From: Paenalkalicoccus suaedae
Lineage (GTDB): Bacteria > Bacillota > Bacilli > Bacillales > Salisediminibacteriaceae
Direction: 5' to 3'
DNA: 64,000 bases
Assembly (NCBI RefSeq): GCF_006965545.2
Contig: NZ_CP041372.2
Coordinates: forward strand, 868,001 to 932,000
This document shows positions 1 to 10,100 of the stretch, piece after piece (positions within the stretch are counted from its first letter, which is position 1; each line of letters opens with the position of its first letter). The notes beneath the pieces were generated by a model that made no database searches, was not told the origin of the DNA, and was given only the letters and a program-made list of their open reading frames with translations. The position numbers and the translations under genes are program-made.

Positions 1-1386
1 AAGGAATGTATTGCTTTTTGTCAAAAGGAACCACAGGACGGGAAGTTTGGTGACCAAAAATATTTAGATGAATTTCCGACGAGGTTTTCGAACATTCGAA
101 TCTCCTCTCACTTAGGTATTAATGCTGCACCATGGAACTGCGTCTATAATAATCATTATCCTATTAAAGAAAGCGGGCAAGACGTTTATATAAAAAATGA
201 TCGTCTTGTATCCTTTCATTTTGCCTGTATGTCGATTTATAACGAGAGAGAGTTTGATCTTTGGATGCTAAATAAAATTGACATTCCTGCTGTGATCAAA
301 AGTACGATCTACACGCCTTACTTCTTTCAAATTCAAGACGTTATTTCCCTGATAGAAAAAAAGGGGGTCAACGCTCAGGACTACTATAGTCAGGGCGCTG
401 TTACAGAAGCGAAAACTTACTATAAGTTTACGCCTTTTAGACGAAGCATTGATCAACACCATAGCTTTTACTGCTTTGCTACTATAGTTAGTAAAGAATA
501 CTTGAGTCGCTCCGTAGCTCTATATGAGTCGATAAAAAAACACACGACAAGCTTTCAATTATTCGTTTGTGCGATGGACGAAGAATCACATGCAGCGTGG
601 AAAAAGCTTGCGGGGGATCATATTACGCTCATTCACGATACCGAGGTCGGAGCAAAGCTTTTACCTGATCAAACAATGCAGGAGCGCTGCTGGTCGATGA
701 AACCAGCTTTGTGTACGTACATTTTGGATAAATTTGGTGAAGTTGACCATATAGTCTATTGTGATGCCGACCTCTACTTCCATAAGCATCCTAAAATAGT
801 CTTTGAAGAGTGGTCGACATATTCTATCTTTATGTGTCGCCAACGTAGCACGCGTGATGTAGAAAATAAATACGGTATTTATCAAGCAGGTATGCTTGGA
901 TTTAAGAATGAATCAAATAGTAGAACAATGCTCGCCTGGTGGAAGGCACGCTGTGAAGAATGGTGCTATAACGACTTTAGTGATCATCGTAAGTGGGGAG
1001 ATCAAAAGTATCTTACAACAATTCCGAACACGTTCTCGAATATAAAATTGATTGAGCATAAAGGTGTAAACGCAGCCCCATGGAATATTGTCATGAATAC
1101 AGAGTTATTTCCTACATGGATGGATGGCGATGGGACTGTAAAAATGGATGGGGTTGAAGTCATTTGTTATCACTATGGTAGCGTCCGCTTTTGTGATAAA
1201 AACTCTGCAGATATATGGACGTTAGAAGAACTTGATTTCCCAGATGCTGTTAAGGAGGGTTTGTATAAGCCTTATTTAAGGCATGTGGCTGAAATAAGAG
1301 ATCGTTTAGAAAAGACGCAACAAGTAAAGCCTTATGAGTTAAAAGTGTGTCATGACAAGCCAAAGAATTTATACACATTTAAGTAA
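1..1386 (+). CDS. Glycosyltransferase with duplicated domain, 5' end missing
   Basis: The reading frame is open from base 1, so the gene begins before the window; the ATG at 229 lies inside the protein. The visible 461 residues hold the C-terminal half of one glycosyltransferase-like domain (about residues 1-130) and a complete second copy (about 150-440). Both copies carry GDQKYL, then FSNI, then N-AAPWN, near codons 17-45 and 333-362. The second copy has the acidic CDADLYF motif near codon 254, typical of a DxD nucleotide-sugar and metal site in GT-A folds. The likely role is sugar transfer onto a surface polymer or protein, but donor and acceptor cannot be told. No signal peptide is visible in the part present. 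A terminator follows at once. The domain duplication is seen; the sugar-transfer function is inferred from motifs. Confidence 0.72.
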   Translation, partial: KECIAFCQKEPQDGKFGDQKYLDEFPTRFSNIRISSHLGINAAPWNCVYNNHYPIKESGQDVYIKNDRLVSFHFACMSIYNEREFDLWMLNKIDIPAVIKSTIYTPYFFQIQDVISLIEKKGVNAQDYYSQGAVTEAKTYYKFTPFRRSIDQHHSFYCFATIVSKEYLSRSVALYESIKKHTTSFQLFVCAMDEESHAAWKKLAGDHITLIHDTEVGAKLLPDQTMQERCWSMKPALCTYILDKFGEVDHIVYCDADLYFHKHPKIVFEEWSTYSIFMCRQRSTRDVENKYGIYQAGMLGFKNESNSRTMLAWWKARCEEWCYNDFSDHRKWGDQKYLTTIPNTFSNIKLIEHKGVNAAPWNIVMNTELFPTWMDGDGTVKMDGVEVICYHYGSVRFCDKNSADIWTLEELDFPDAVKEGLYKPYLRHVAEIRDRLEKTQQVKPYELKVCHDKPKNLYTFK

Positions 1387-1387
1387 A

Positions 1388-1420
1388 AACAGGGGCCGTA
1401 TCACGGCCTCTGTTTTTACT
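1388..1420. terminator. Bidirectional terminator between convergent genes
   Basis: An inverted repeat with arms close to ACAGGGGCCG and CGGCCTCTGT is flanked by A-runs and T-runs. It sits between the glycosyltransferase and the convergent chemoreceptor and can serve both. Confidence 0.8.
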
Positions 1421-1428
1421 ATGTAAGC

Positions 1429-3252
1429 TTACACTTTAAAAACGTGTATACTCGCGGAAAGTTGTTTAGCCATCTCCTCGATGTCAGAAGCATGATGTTT
1501 AACCGTACTTGCTGAGGCGGCCTGTTGTTGTGCTGAAGCTGACACTTCTTCGGTAGCAGCGGCAGATTGTTCAATAATTGCAGAAATTTCTTGAATAGAT
1601 GCTCTGGCTTCATTTGAAAGTGATTCTAATTGATTTAGAAGCAACACTGTCTCGTTAGAAGCCTGTTCATTCCGTTTTGCATCGGTCACGACTTGTGTTA
1701 ACACTTTTTCCCCAGTCTCAATTAAAGTAAGCTGCTGTGTAACTTCTTTTACGCGAGAATCCATTGCGAGTGAGGTGGACTTAGTATCGTGCTGCATCTC
1801 ATCTATCAAACTAGTAATTTGCTTTGCTGCATAATTGGATTCTTCAGCAAGTTTTCTCACCTCATTTGCTACAACGGAGAAGCCTTTGCCGTGTTCTCCT
1901 GCGCGGGCTGCTTCTATCGATGCATTAAGGGCAAGTAAATTTGTTTGATCTGCAATTGACGTGATAGATGCTACGAATTGTCCAATGCTATCTGATCGCT
2001 CAGAGAGTTGTTGCATGGAGTCGTTCATCTTATTCATGCTCTGAATAACAGTGCATAACTCCTCGCGTGCTTCTTTGATGGAACGTTGGCCATGCGAGGC
2101 ACTCTCTGTTGTTTGCTCGGCTAGATGTAAGGATTTTTCTGCTAAAGCTTTTGCATCAGAGGTTTTAATAGTCACATCATGTACGTTTTCAAAGAGAGTA
2201 GTTGTGTGATAGGCTTGTTGATTTGCTCCTTCTGCTACTTCTGTAATGGTTTCGGCGACTTGGTGAGAGGCATCCTCTGTCTCGCTTGAAATAACAGATA
2301 GTTGATCCGCTGCATGAGTCGTATCTGATATATTTACTTGGATTTTATTGATCAGTCTTACAAAGTTACTTCTTAATTGAGATAACGAACTAGCAATTGA
2401 ACCAATTTCATCTTTACGATTGCGCAGGTTCGTAAACGCGTCATTGGATGAAGTAGTTAATTGGTAATTCCCTAGGTCTTTTATTCCACCTTCAAGCTTT
2501 AACAGAGGGCGCGTAATGCTTCTCATTAAAAAGTAATTAGTAATCATAGCTACTACTAAAAATCCTAAGATAACGTACTTAACTGTATCGAGTAGGACCT
2601 GTCTATCTTGATAAAAAGCGACTTCTTGCGCCGTTCGTGTATCAAGGGTTGTTAGAAACTGGTTGATTGGTTGCATGATTTCTGCCTTTTGACTATGGTA
2701 TGTAGGGTCATGAAGAATTCGTATAGCAAAAGCCTGTGCGCTTTCTCCTGGTTCAGCGTCAGCTGGAGCAATATTTGTTGCAACGGCCTCCATGGCAAGA
2801 ACTTCAGTAGCTACTAGCTCATTTGAATTTTCTTCTGATTCAGCTAATAGCGCAAACTCTTCCTCTGTAAAGCCTTGTTGTAACATTAAGTCACGTAATG
2901 AAATGGCTTGCGTATCACCTCGTGGAGCTTCTCGATTACTCGCGTAAAAATCCCAATAAATTTGTTGATAATCAAGGGGTCTTTCTTGATCGCCGTTCCG
3001 AATAGCGAGTATTTCGTTGTACATGGTAACGTACAACTCATCTCCAGTTGCGGCATATGTTCTAGCGAATCGGGTTAAATCGTCCGAGCTTTGTCTTAGC
3101 TCATCGGCTAATAGAAATGAGTCGAATCGATTTTCTTGAGAGGCTTCTAGTTGATCTGAGTTGTACGTAATGGCAAAAGAAATAGAAATGATTAATAGAG
3201 CGCTTACAAGTAACAGTGCAACGATGAAAGTAAATTTTTTATGGATAGACAT
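1429..3252 (-). CDS. Methyl-accepting chemotaxis protein
   Basis: This is a transmembrane chemoreceptor that signals through CheW and CheA to the flagellar motor. Its 607 residues show an N-terminal membrane helix (about 9-31), an extracytoplasmic sensor of about 190 residues, a second membrane helix (about 226-245), a HAMP segment and a long methyl-accepting coiled coil. The signalling tip, around residue 450, contains the conserved [20 protein letters not shown] core and the following [16 protein letters not shown]. The start is supported by an AGGAGG-type site just upstream. The sensor is rich in Glu, Asp and Gln and its ligand is unknown. It stands alone between convergent and divergent neighbours. 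Confidence 0.95.
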   Translation of the reverse strand: MSIHKKFTFIVALLLVSALLIISISFAITYNSDQLEASQENRFDSFLLADELRQSSDDLTRFARTYAATGDELYVTMYNEILAIRNGDQERPLDYQQIYWDFYASNREAPRGDTQAISLRDLMLQQGFTEEEFALLAESEENSNELVATEVLAMEAVATNIAPADAEPGESAQAFAIRILHDPTYHSQKAEIMQPINQFLTTLDTRTAQEVAFYQDRQVLLDTVKYVILGFLVVAMITNYFLMRSITRPLLKLEGGIKDLGNYQLTTSSNDAFTNLRNRKDEIGSIASSLSQLRSNFVRLINKIQVNISDTTHAADQLSVISSETEDASHQVAETITEVAEGANQQAYHTTTLFENVHDVTIKTSDAKALAEKSLHLAEQTTESASHGQRSIKEAREELCTVIQSMNKMNDSMQQLSERSDSIGQFVASITSIADQTNLLALNASIEAARAGEHGKGFSVVANEVRKLAEESNYAAKQITSLIDEMQHDTKSTSLAMDSRVKEVTQQLTLIETGEKVLTQVVTDAKRNEQASNETVLLLNQLESLSNEARASIQEISAIIEQSAAATEEVSASAQQQAASASTVKHHASDIEEMAKQLSASIHVFKV

Positions 3253-3485
3253 GTACGACTCCTCCTAGTGATTAAATTAGTACAACGGATTATATGTACC
3301 CCTTATATCAGATTAATAACACAAGATATTACCTATTTTTAGAATTTTTTTAATGCTTTTTAGCCAATTCCATAGCTTTGATTAACAGGTAAGTTCCATT
3401 CTTTAGTAGGTTAATTAGAATAAATAGATCATTAAAGGATAATTACTTCCTTTTGTATAAATATAGAGATGGAGGAGGTGTTGTT

Positions 3486-4466
3486 ATGAAACCCACTAAT
3501 AGACGTAGATTATTAATGCTACTCGAAGTACTACACACGCATTCTGATGAAGATCATACTTATACAGTTCGTGAATTAGCTAGTTTAATAGAAGAAACCT
3601 ACGATGTAGTAATATCAACTGCAGCATTAAAACAAGATTTACTAGAGCTAATAGGTTGGGAAGAAGCAGGTATTGAAGAGTGTTATGAACAAAACGGTTT
3701 GCCTAAGCGGTATTATAAAGCGACCAGAATTCTTGATCAATATGATGTGAGAATTCTAATGGATGCTATAAGTTCAGCCACGTTTTTAACACAAAGTCGA
3801 ACAGAGAATTTACTAAAGCAACTCTCTCGTTTGATTAGTGTGCATCATATGGAGGGGCTTAAAGCTCAAGTGAGTAAGTCATCTTACAAAAAATCGTTGA
3901 ACAATGGTGTGCGCTACCATATATCAACTATTTATGATGCGCTCAGTAACAATAAAATGGTTCGTTTTCGTTATGAAACGTATCATCACTCCACTACTCG
4001 AACATTAAAAAGGGATGGGGGCTGGTATAAAGCTTCTCCACTAGGTGTTTATTGGCATAAAGAGCGCTATTACTTTATAGCAATAGAGAGTAATGTAACA
4101 AAGCATTTTAGAATCGATCGGATGGTCAACGTTGAGATGACAGAGGAATGTTTCAAAAGAGATCCCCATTTTTCAGTAGAAAAATATGTGGAGAATCGAA
4201 TTAATATGTTCAGTGGTAAAAAACAATCTATTGAGCTTTCATTTGCTTCCGAATGGATTCGTATCGTGATCGACCAGTTTGGTACACAGGCAGATATTCG
4301 AAAGCATGGCGATGGTAGCTATCATTTGTATGCGGAATCCGTGGTTGGGAAAGGACTTGTAAGATGGATATTATCGAATGGAGCTAATATTAAAGTTATT
4401 CATCCTGTCAAGCTACGCGATATGGTACAGAGTGAGATTAATAAGATGAATCTTCACTATACATAA
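3486..4466 (+). CDS. WYL-domain transcriptional regulator (DeoR/YafY type)
   Basis: Residues about 1-60 form a winged helix-turn-helix, followed by a helical linker and a WYL-like domain (about 140-215) around SPLGVYWHKERYYFIAIE; a WCX-like C-terminal domain follows. Proteins of this type bind DNA through the N-terminus and often sense a nucleic-acid or nucleotide ligand through WYL. The ATG at 3486 is preferred over the upstream in-frame start at 3453 because GGAGGAGGTG lies right before it. The gene is monocistronic, with a GC-rich hairpin behind it. No regulated neighbour is obvious, so its target is unknown. Confidence 0.85.
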   Translation: MKPTNRRRLLMLLEVLHTHSDEDHTYTVRELASLIEETYDVVISTAALKQDLLELIGWEEAGIEECYEQNGLPKRYYKATRILDQYDVRILMDAISSATFLTQSRTENLLKQLSRLISVHHMEGLKAQVSKSSYKKSLNNGVRYHISTIYDALSNNKMVRFRYETYHHSTTRTLKRDGGWYKASPLGVYWHKERYYFIAIESNVTKHFRIDRMVNVEMTEECFKRDPHFSVEKYVENRINMFSGKKQSIELSFASEWIRIVIDQFGTQADIRKHGDGSYHLYAESVVGKGLVRWILSNGANIKVIHPVKLRDMVQSEINKMNLHYT

Positions 4467-4473
4467 CAAGCAC

Positions 4474-4508
4474 CTCGCACCCTATCATTTTTTTGGTAGG
4501 GTGCGTAT
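4474..4508 (+). terminator. Hairpin after WYL regulator gene
   Basis: CGCACCCTATC pairs with GGTAGGGTGCG around a T-rich loop. There is no clear T-run behind it, so termination is likely but not certain. Confidence 0.55.
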
Positions 4509-4581
4509 TCATGTGCATGTATGCTAAGGACATGGCTTTGAGAAGTCCACTTAAACAATTATTGCTAAGGGAGAGATGAGG

Positions 4582-5283
4582 ATGAATGGATCTAACACGA
4601 ATCAAGTAGAACGTTTTTCGCTTTGGTCAAAGTACTATCGAAGAGAAGAGAAAGATCAAATCATGATGTGTAGCGGATCGATTATTGTCCGTTCTGATTA
4701 CGAAGAATCAATGCCAGATGTCACTTTCTTTTTAGGAGGACCAGGATACACAAGACCAGTAGATAATTGGTATCTCCCACCTGTTCATACAAGAGAAGCT
4801 TCTTTCGCGCCGTTCACAAAAGCAAAGCCAGGAAAGATTCATGAGCAGCTCATACGACTAATGGATCTAATGGGATGGAATCAAGCTAATCTTATTTACT
4901 TAACCGATATATGTGCATTAGGTTTTCAAGAGTTAGGTCAAACTATGAAGGAGGTGGAGAAATCTGCCTATAGTAGGCACAGCTTTTTATCGCCATTGCG
5001 ATCAAATGAATGGGGAGCAGCCTTTAATGAGGATATTCCAGTAATTAATGTTTGGGGTCAAAGCAAAGTAATTGAAGGATTAGCTACAAGAGCGTTAGAC
5101 AAGCTTAACTACGAACAGATTCCATATATCGGGTTACGTTCGCCAAAAACAACGTGGGGATATCGTCATCCTTATCCAAAACTTCAATCTCTAGGGCGAA
5201 TTTGGCTACAAGACATGCAAGTACTATTAGAGAAACAAGGGATAGTGCCACGTACGAATAGATTATTTGAAAAAGCAACCTAA
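4582..5283 (+). CDS. Uncharacterised cytoplasmic protein
   Basis: I do not recognise this 233-residue protein. It has no signal peptide or membrane segment. The middle (LIYLTDICALGFQEL) and the C-terminal part (INVWGQSKVIEGLA, then GYRHPYP) recall the layout of uracil-DNA-glycosylase-fold proteins such as DUF1643, in which a late His-Pro motif closes the active site; this is a weak structural guess. The ATG at 4582 is chosen over that at 4576 because the AAGGGAG site is then about 8 bases away. It is a single gene followed by a hairpin. Confidence 0.7.
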   Translation: MNGSNTNQVERFSLWSKYYRREEKDQIMMCSGSIIVRSDYEESMPDVTFFLGGPGYTRPVDNWYLPPVHTREASFAPFTKAKPGKIHEQLIRLMDLMGWNQANLIYLTDICALGFQELGQTMKEVEKSAYSRHSFLSPLRSNEWGAAFNEDIPVINVWGQSKVIEGLATRALDKLNYEQIPYIGLRSPKTTWGYRHPYPKLQSLGRIWLQDMQVLLEKQGIVPRTNRLFEKAT

Positions 5284-5288
5284 TAAAA

Positions 5289-5332
5289 ACTGGCTCTCTT
5301 CTCTTATGTCTATTATAGAAGAGGGCCAATTA
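5289..5332. terminator. Hairpin terminator
   Basis: TGGCTCTCTTCT pairs almost perfectly with AGAAGAGGGCCA. The A-run upstream would act as a T-run on the minus strand, while the plus strand lacks a good one. Confidence 0.5.
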
Positions 5333-5854
5333 GGAATATACTGAGTAATGAAGGGGATTCTGCTTTGAAAATCCATCTCATTTACAATGTTGTGACGAAA
5401 GTGTGGACATTCTCTTGTGAAACATGTTTTATCCTTACTATCGAAAATAATGAAGTTTAAGATAAAAATATTGGTTTGTTACGTAAATAGATCGAAATGT
5501 AACATAAAGCGCAAATTATTGATGATAAAAATAAATATCACAAAGTATAACAGCTATTAATTGTTGATATAACAGGGTTTTTAAAGATGATACAAACAGC
5601 AACAATTCGTAACAAAGTGAAAAATAATGGGACGATTTCACACAACTTATTAGTATTTTGCTATAAAATTATGGCCGATAACAGTACCCGATTGCATATA
5701 TTTAAAACCCCATGTAACGGAATGTTAATGACTTATCATCGTTTTGTTACACTACTGTAATCTATTAAGCTCTTCGACGTGATACTATAAATCTCGTGGA
5801 CAGGGACAGAACGATTCACACCAAGAATAATCAAACACATGGGGGATTTTATTT
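5333..5854 (+). other. AT-rich upstream region of NlpC/P60 gene
   Basis: About 520 bases hold no plausible ORF. TGTTAC or TGTAAC hexamers recur in both orientations: near 5476, 5498, 5610, 5713 and 5745. One pair forms a full WalR-type box, listed separately. No known riboswitch fold was recognised. Confidence 0.5.
5745..5788 (+). promoter_or_regulatory. WalR (YycF) box and promoter of the cell-wall hydrolase gene
   Basis: TGTTAC, five bases, then TGTAAT at 5745-5761 fits the direct-repeat consensus TGT(A/T)A(A/T/C)-N5-TGT(A/T)A(A/T/C). A possible -10 element TACTAT lies at 5783-5788, which places the box over a weak -35 region, as expected for an activated promoter. A related pair with four-base spacing lies at 5713-5728. 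Confidence 0.55.
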
Positions 5855-6679
5855 ATGAAACGGTGGTTTATTGCAGCAGTCGCATTTGTTTTTGCTTTTG
5901 TACCATTTTTCGAGAATAATGAAGTACATGCTTCGTCAATCGCAGATCAAGTTATTAGTGCAGGTAACTCACAACTCGGAACACCATATCGCTGGGGTGG
6001 AACAACAACTAGCGGATTTGATTGCTCCGGATTTACACGTTACGCGTTTGGTCAAGCAGGTATTTCATTACCACGCACAGCAGCACAGCAGTATCAGGTA
6101 GGGACACCTGTATCACGCTCGAATCTCCAACGCGGAGATATGGTATTCTTTAACACAGGCAGCGGCATTTCACACGTAGGAATCTACGTTGGTGGTAATC
6201 AATTCATTCATTCAGCATCATCTCGCGGCGTTTCAATCGCAAGCATGAGTAATACATACTGGTCTCCACGTTACGTTGGTGCTAAGCGTGTTATTCAAGA
6301 GGAAGTTCAAGTAGCAGCAGCTTCTTACGAAGAAGTAGACGTAGCTATTAATGGATCGTCATTAAGCACTGATCAGAGTGCAGTTTTGACAAATAACGGT
6401 AGCACGTTAGTGCCAATGAGAGCCATCTTTGAAGAATTAGGTGCAAATGTCGACTTCAACAATGCTTCTAAAACAGTTAGAGGAACTCAAGGCAATACGA
6501 CAATTAGTCTAACTATCGGAAACAGCGTTGCATACACATCAACATCATCTGTACAACTTAATGAGCCAGCTCAAATCGTTAACGGGCGTACACTTGTGCC
6601 ACTACGTGTTGTAGCGGAAGCATTTGGCGCATCAGTTAACTGGAATGCTCAAACTCGTTCTGTATCTATCAGCCACTAA
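5855..6679 (+). CDS. Secreted NlpC/P60 peptidoglycan endopeptidase with stalk domain
   Basis: This enzyme cleaves peptide stems of peptidoglycan outside the membrane. The 274 residues comprise a signal peptide (cleavage near VHA-S, about residue 26), an NlpC/P60 domain (about 33-145) and a C-terminal copper-amine-oxidase N-terminal-like stalk domain (about 165-274). The catalytic cysteine is Cys57 in GFDCSGFTRY, with His107 in ISHVGIYVGG and His119 in FIHS. The stalk module (STLVPMRAIFEELGA, then RTLVPLRVVAEAFGA) probably anchors or spaces the enzyme in the wall. GGGGGA precedes the start and a strong terminator follows. The WalR-type box upstream suggests growth-linked control by WalRK, which governs such hydrolases in Bacillus. 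Confidence 0.9.
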   Translation: MKRWFIAAVAFVFAFVPFFENNEVHASSIADQVISAGNSQLGTPYRWGGTTTSGFDCSGFTRYAFGQAGISLPRTAAQQYQVGTPVSRSNLQRGDMVFFNTGSGISHVGIYVGGNQFIHSASSRGVSIASMSNTYWSPRYVGAKRVIQEEVQVAAASYEEVDVAINGSSLSTDQSAVLTNNGSTLVPMRAIFEELGANVDFNNASKTVRGTQGNTTISLTIGNSVAYTSTSSVQLNEPAQIVNGRTLVPLRVVAEAFGASVNWNAQTRSVSISH

Positions 6680-6686
6680 TAAAACG

Positions 6687-6730
6687 AATGAAAAGCCGTG
6701 AAAGGGACCCCCTGTTCACGGCTTTTTTTG
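6687..6730 (+). terminator. Rho-independent terminator of NlpC/P60 gene
   Basis: AAAGCCGTGAA pairs with TTCACGGCTTT, followed by seven T. Confidence 0.85.
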
Positions 6731-7118
6731 TTCGTTGAAATCTTGCAATGAATTTATGTACCATATGTAAGGCATTGACTTCAAATTACAAATAGCTGTG
6801 TAGAATGACTACTATCTATTAAAATAAAAAATTAATTTACCTTATATTAGCCTCCTAATTTTCTCTTTAAAAGGACACATACATGTAAAATCGACAAATG
6901 ACTTTAATTTAATCGCATCGAAAAGTTCATTATAAAGAACAAAAACCTCCAAGTATCAACACGACCCCCTATATTCCGATATTTTCCTTAAACCCTTATA
7001 TGATAACTAATTCACGCAATAAAATTTTATTTTTCATCTATTTTACAAATATAATATTGCTAAATTTGTTCTCTATTGAGATAATAGGGAAAATGATAAA
7101 CCTTGGAGGATCTCGTAT
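6731..7118 (+). other. AT-rich intergenic region
   Basis: No gene, repeat or recognisable RNA structure is seen. It presumably holds the promoter of the sensor kinase operon; a GGAGGAT ribosome site lies at its end. Confidence 0.4.
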
Positions 7119-10100
7119 ATGGGGCGAAAGAGTATTTTGTTACTTTGTATAGGCCTGTTCATGTTAAGCTTTATCTCTTATCCTTCCAAAGCGAGTAACT
7201 CTGTTATTTCAGAATTTCAACCGCTGATTGAAGTGAACCCTTATATGAGCTTGTTTACAGATGAGTCAGGCGAGATGTCTTTAGAAGATATTTTACAGGT
7301 TGAAATTTCAGAACAATTTGACTATACAGGAGACGCGATACCTAGCTATGGCTATACAAATAATACGAGCTATTGGGTGTCGTTTTCTATCAATCCGATC
7401 GAGTTTGATGATCGTTCCCTTTTACAATTAGATAACCCAACGATGGACCGAGTTTGGTTGTACAAGCCATTGGAGGACGGGTCCTATCAAGAGATTGTAT
7501 CAGGTGATCTATTACCTTATGAAACGAGACCGATAAATAATCGCGTTTTTGTATTTCATCTTGATTTGTCAGGCGATGAGATAAAAACCTACTATATGAA
7601 GCTACAATCTGAAGGAGCGATGCAGATCCCTCTAAGATTAATGGCAGAGGAACGCTTTATTACATATTCTCAGCTAGATTATTTAATTCTTGGGTTACTA
7701 GCTGGGTTAACAGCTGTAATGGGGCTATACAATCTCTTCCTATATTTTTCTCTGCGTCATAAAAGCTATCTATACTATGTTGTTTTTATTGCAGTGAATT
7801 TAATGACATTCATGGCCTTCTCTGGTCTTGCTTATCAATTCTTTTGGCCTGAACTTACCTGGTGGAACAACCGATCCATTGTCTTTTTTATCGCTGCAAC
7901 AAATCTATTCGCCGTAATATTTGCTAATAGCTTCTTAGAAATACCGCAAAGACTTCCTCGAGCAAATAAGTTTTATTACATTACTGTAGCTTCTAATCTT
8001 GTGATTATAGCTATTCTTTTATTCTCTTACCCACTAGCATTAAATCTTGTATTGATCGGTACGATTATGACACTCAGTTTTAATATTACAGTAGCCTACA
8101 TATCAAAGAATAATGGCTTCGTCCCTGCCAGGTTCTTTTTACTGGCGTGGTATGTGTTTATTATAGGTGTCTTAATTTCTATTTTTACAGATTTAGGATT
8201 TATTCCATTTACCTTTATTACTAAATATGCATGGCAAATAACGAGTATTGTGGAGCTCTTGCTTTTATCATTTGCCTTAGCAGACAAAATTAACAGCATG
8301 CGTAAAGAAAAGGAAGAGCTTGAATTTGATCGTCAAAAGAACCAGCTTGAGAGACTAAAAACGCTGGAGCGAGTAGATCGACTCAAGGACGATTTTTTAA
8401 CAGTTACCTCACATGAGCTCCGCACGCCTTTAGCAGGTATCATCGGTATAGCGGAGTCCCTTTATGATGGGGCTGCTGGAGAGACATCTCCTCTAATGAG
8501 AAAAAACTTATCGATGATCATTGTAAGTGGTCGACGACTATCGCAGCTGGTAAATGATATTACCGATTTTTCTAAAATGAAAAATAATGAGATTGAGCTG
8601 TTTAGAAGTAAAGTTGATTTGGTGGAGTTAACTAGTTTAGTAGTTGCTATCTCAGAGACACTTATTGGTGACAAGGAGATTACGATTATTAATAAGCTTT
8701 CTCCATCATTGCCACTGGTGTTTGCAGATGAAAATAGAACGCAGCAAATCCTCTATAATTTGCTACATAATGCGATCAAATACACAGAAAGTGGCACAAT
8801 TACACTTACTAGTTCCGAAAAAGAAGGATGCGTGTATATTCATATTGAAGATACAGGTCAAGGAATTAGTAAAGATGACTTAACACGTATCTTTCTTCCT
8901 TACGAAACAGGGTCTATGGAAACCAATGGACTTGGGATTGGATTAAGTGTGACGAAGCGTTTATTGTCTATGCAACAAGGAAAGTTAGAGGTCGAATCTA
9001 CTCTTGAAGTAGGCACGACATTCACATTTGCCTTACCAGTTTACAAAACTCAATCCCAAGTAAGTCAAGCTGTGCCAGTAAGTAAAAAGGAATTACCAAT
9101 CGTATCTGACTATTTTCTTATGCAAGACGAGGGAAGGAAGAGCGATAGGGGTAGAAAGATTTTGATAGCAGATGATGAGCCGATAAACATTCAAGTGTTG
9201 AGAAATTATTTAACCTTGGAAGGGTATGAGGTGATAGCTGTTAATAATGGGATAGAAGTGCTTGAAGTACTACATGAAAGAAAGGACATTGATCTTGTCA
9301 TATTAGATGTCATGATGCCGAAGCTGTCTGGGCTTAGAGTATGTCATGAAATTCGCAAATCGTATTCTATTACGGAATTGCCGATAATTTTACTGACAGC
9401 AAAAAACCACTCAGAGGATCGAATTGATGCCTTTGAGATAGGCGCTAACGATTACATTGTAAAGCCTTTCGACCGACGTGAACTTCTCGCTCGGACAGCG
9501 ACACATTTATCGCTTAAAGAGTCTGTAAAAGAGTTAACTATTAAAGCAAATGAGCTAACAGAAGTAAACGATCGATTAGAAGAGAAAGTGTTTGAGCGAA
9601 CCGTGGAAATTCAAGAAATAAATCAGCAGCTCCGAAAGAAAAATAAAGAATTAATGGAGATTGAATCATCACGTATGCAATTACTGTCTAATATCTCCCA
9701 TGAGCTTGGTACACCGATTACTTTCTTACAAGGGTACTTGCAAATGGTGAGAGAGGGAATTATTGATTACAACGACCATCATTACTTAGAGCTTGTGCAA
9801 CAAAAAATTAAATTATTAGATCGTCTTATTTATGACTTATTTGACCTTGTAAAATTTGAATCAGGTCGTATGAGTATGGATATTGAATTAGTTAACGTCG
9901 AAGAGTGGATTGAGAGTATTCAACTTGTCATTGAGGGTGAGACAGAACACACTTCCTGCGACTTTTATTTTTTAGGGAATAAGGGAGATATACCTGCAAA
10001 AGAAGCTGAATTAAGTATTGATATGGAACGTATGAATCAAGTGATTGTAAATTTAGTCTCAAATGCGATCAAGCATACAGATGAGAGAGGCTTACTTACA

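Noticed and set aside
1429-3252. Phage or defence island at the left end
   Set aside because: The chemoreceptor, regulators and kinases are ordinary chromosomal genes; no integrase, nuclease or phage structural gene is present.
5333-5854. c-di-AMP (ydaO/yuaA) riboswitch before the NlpC/P60 gene
   Set aside because: Such riboswitches often precede wall hydrolase genes, but none of the conserved core sequences could be found here.
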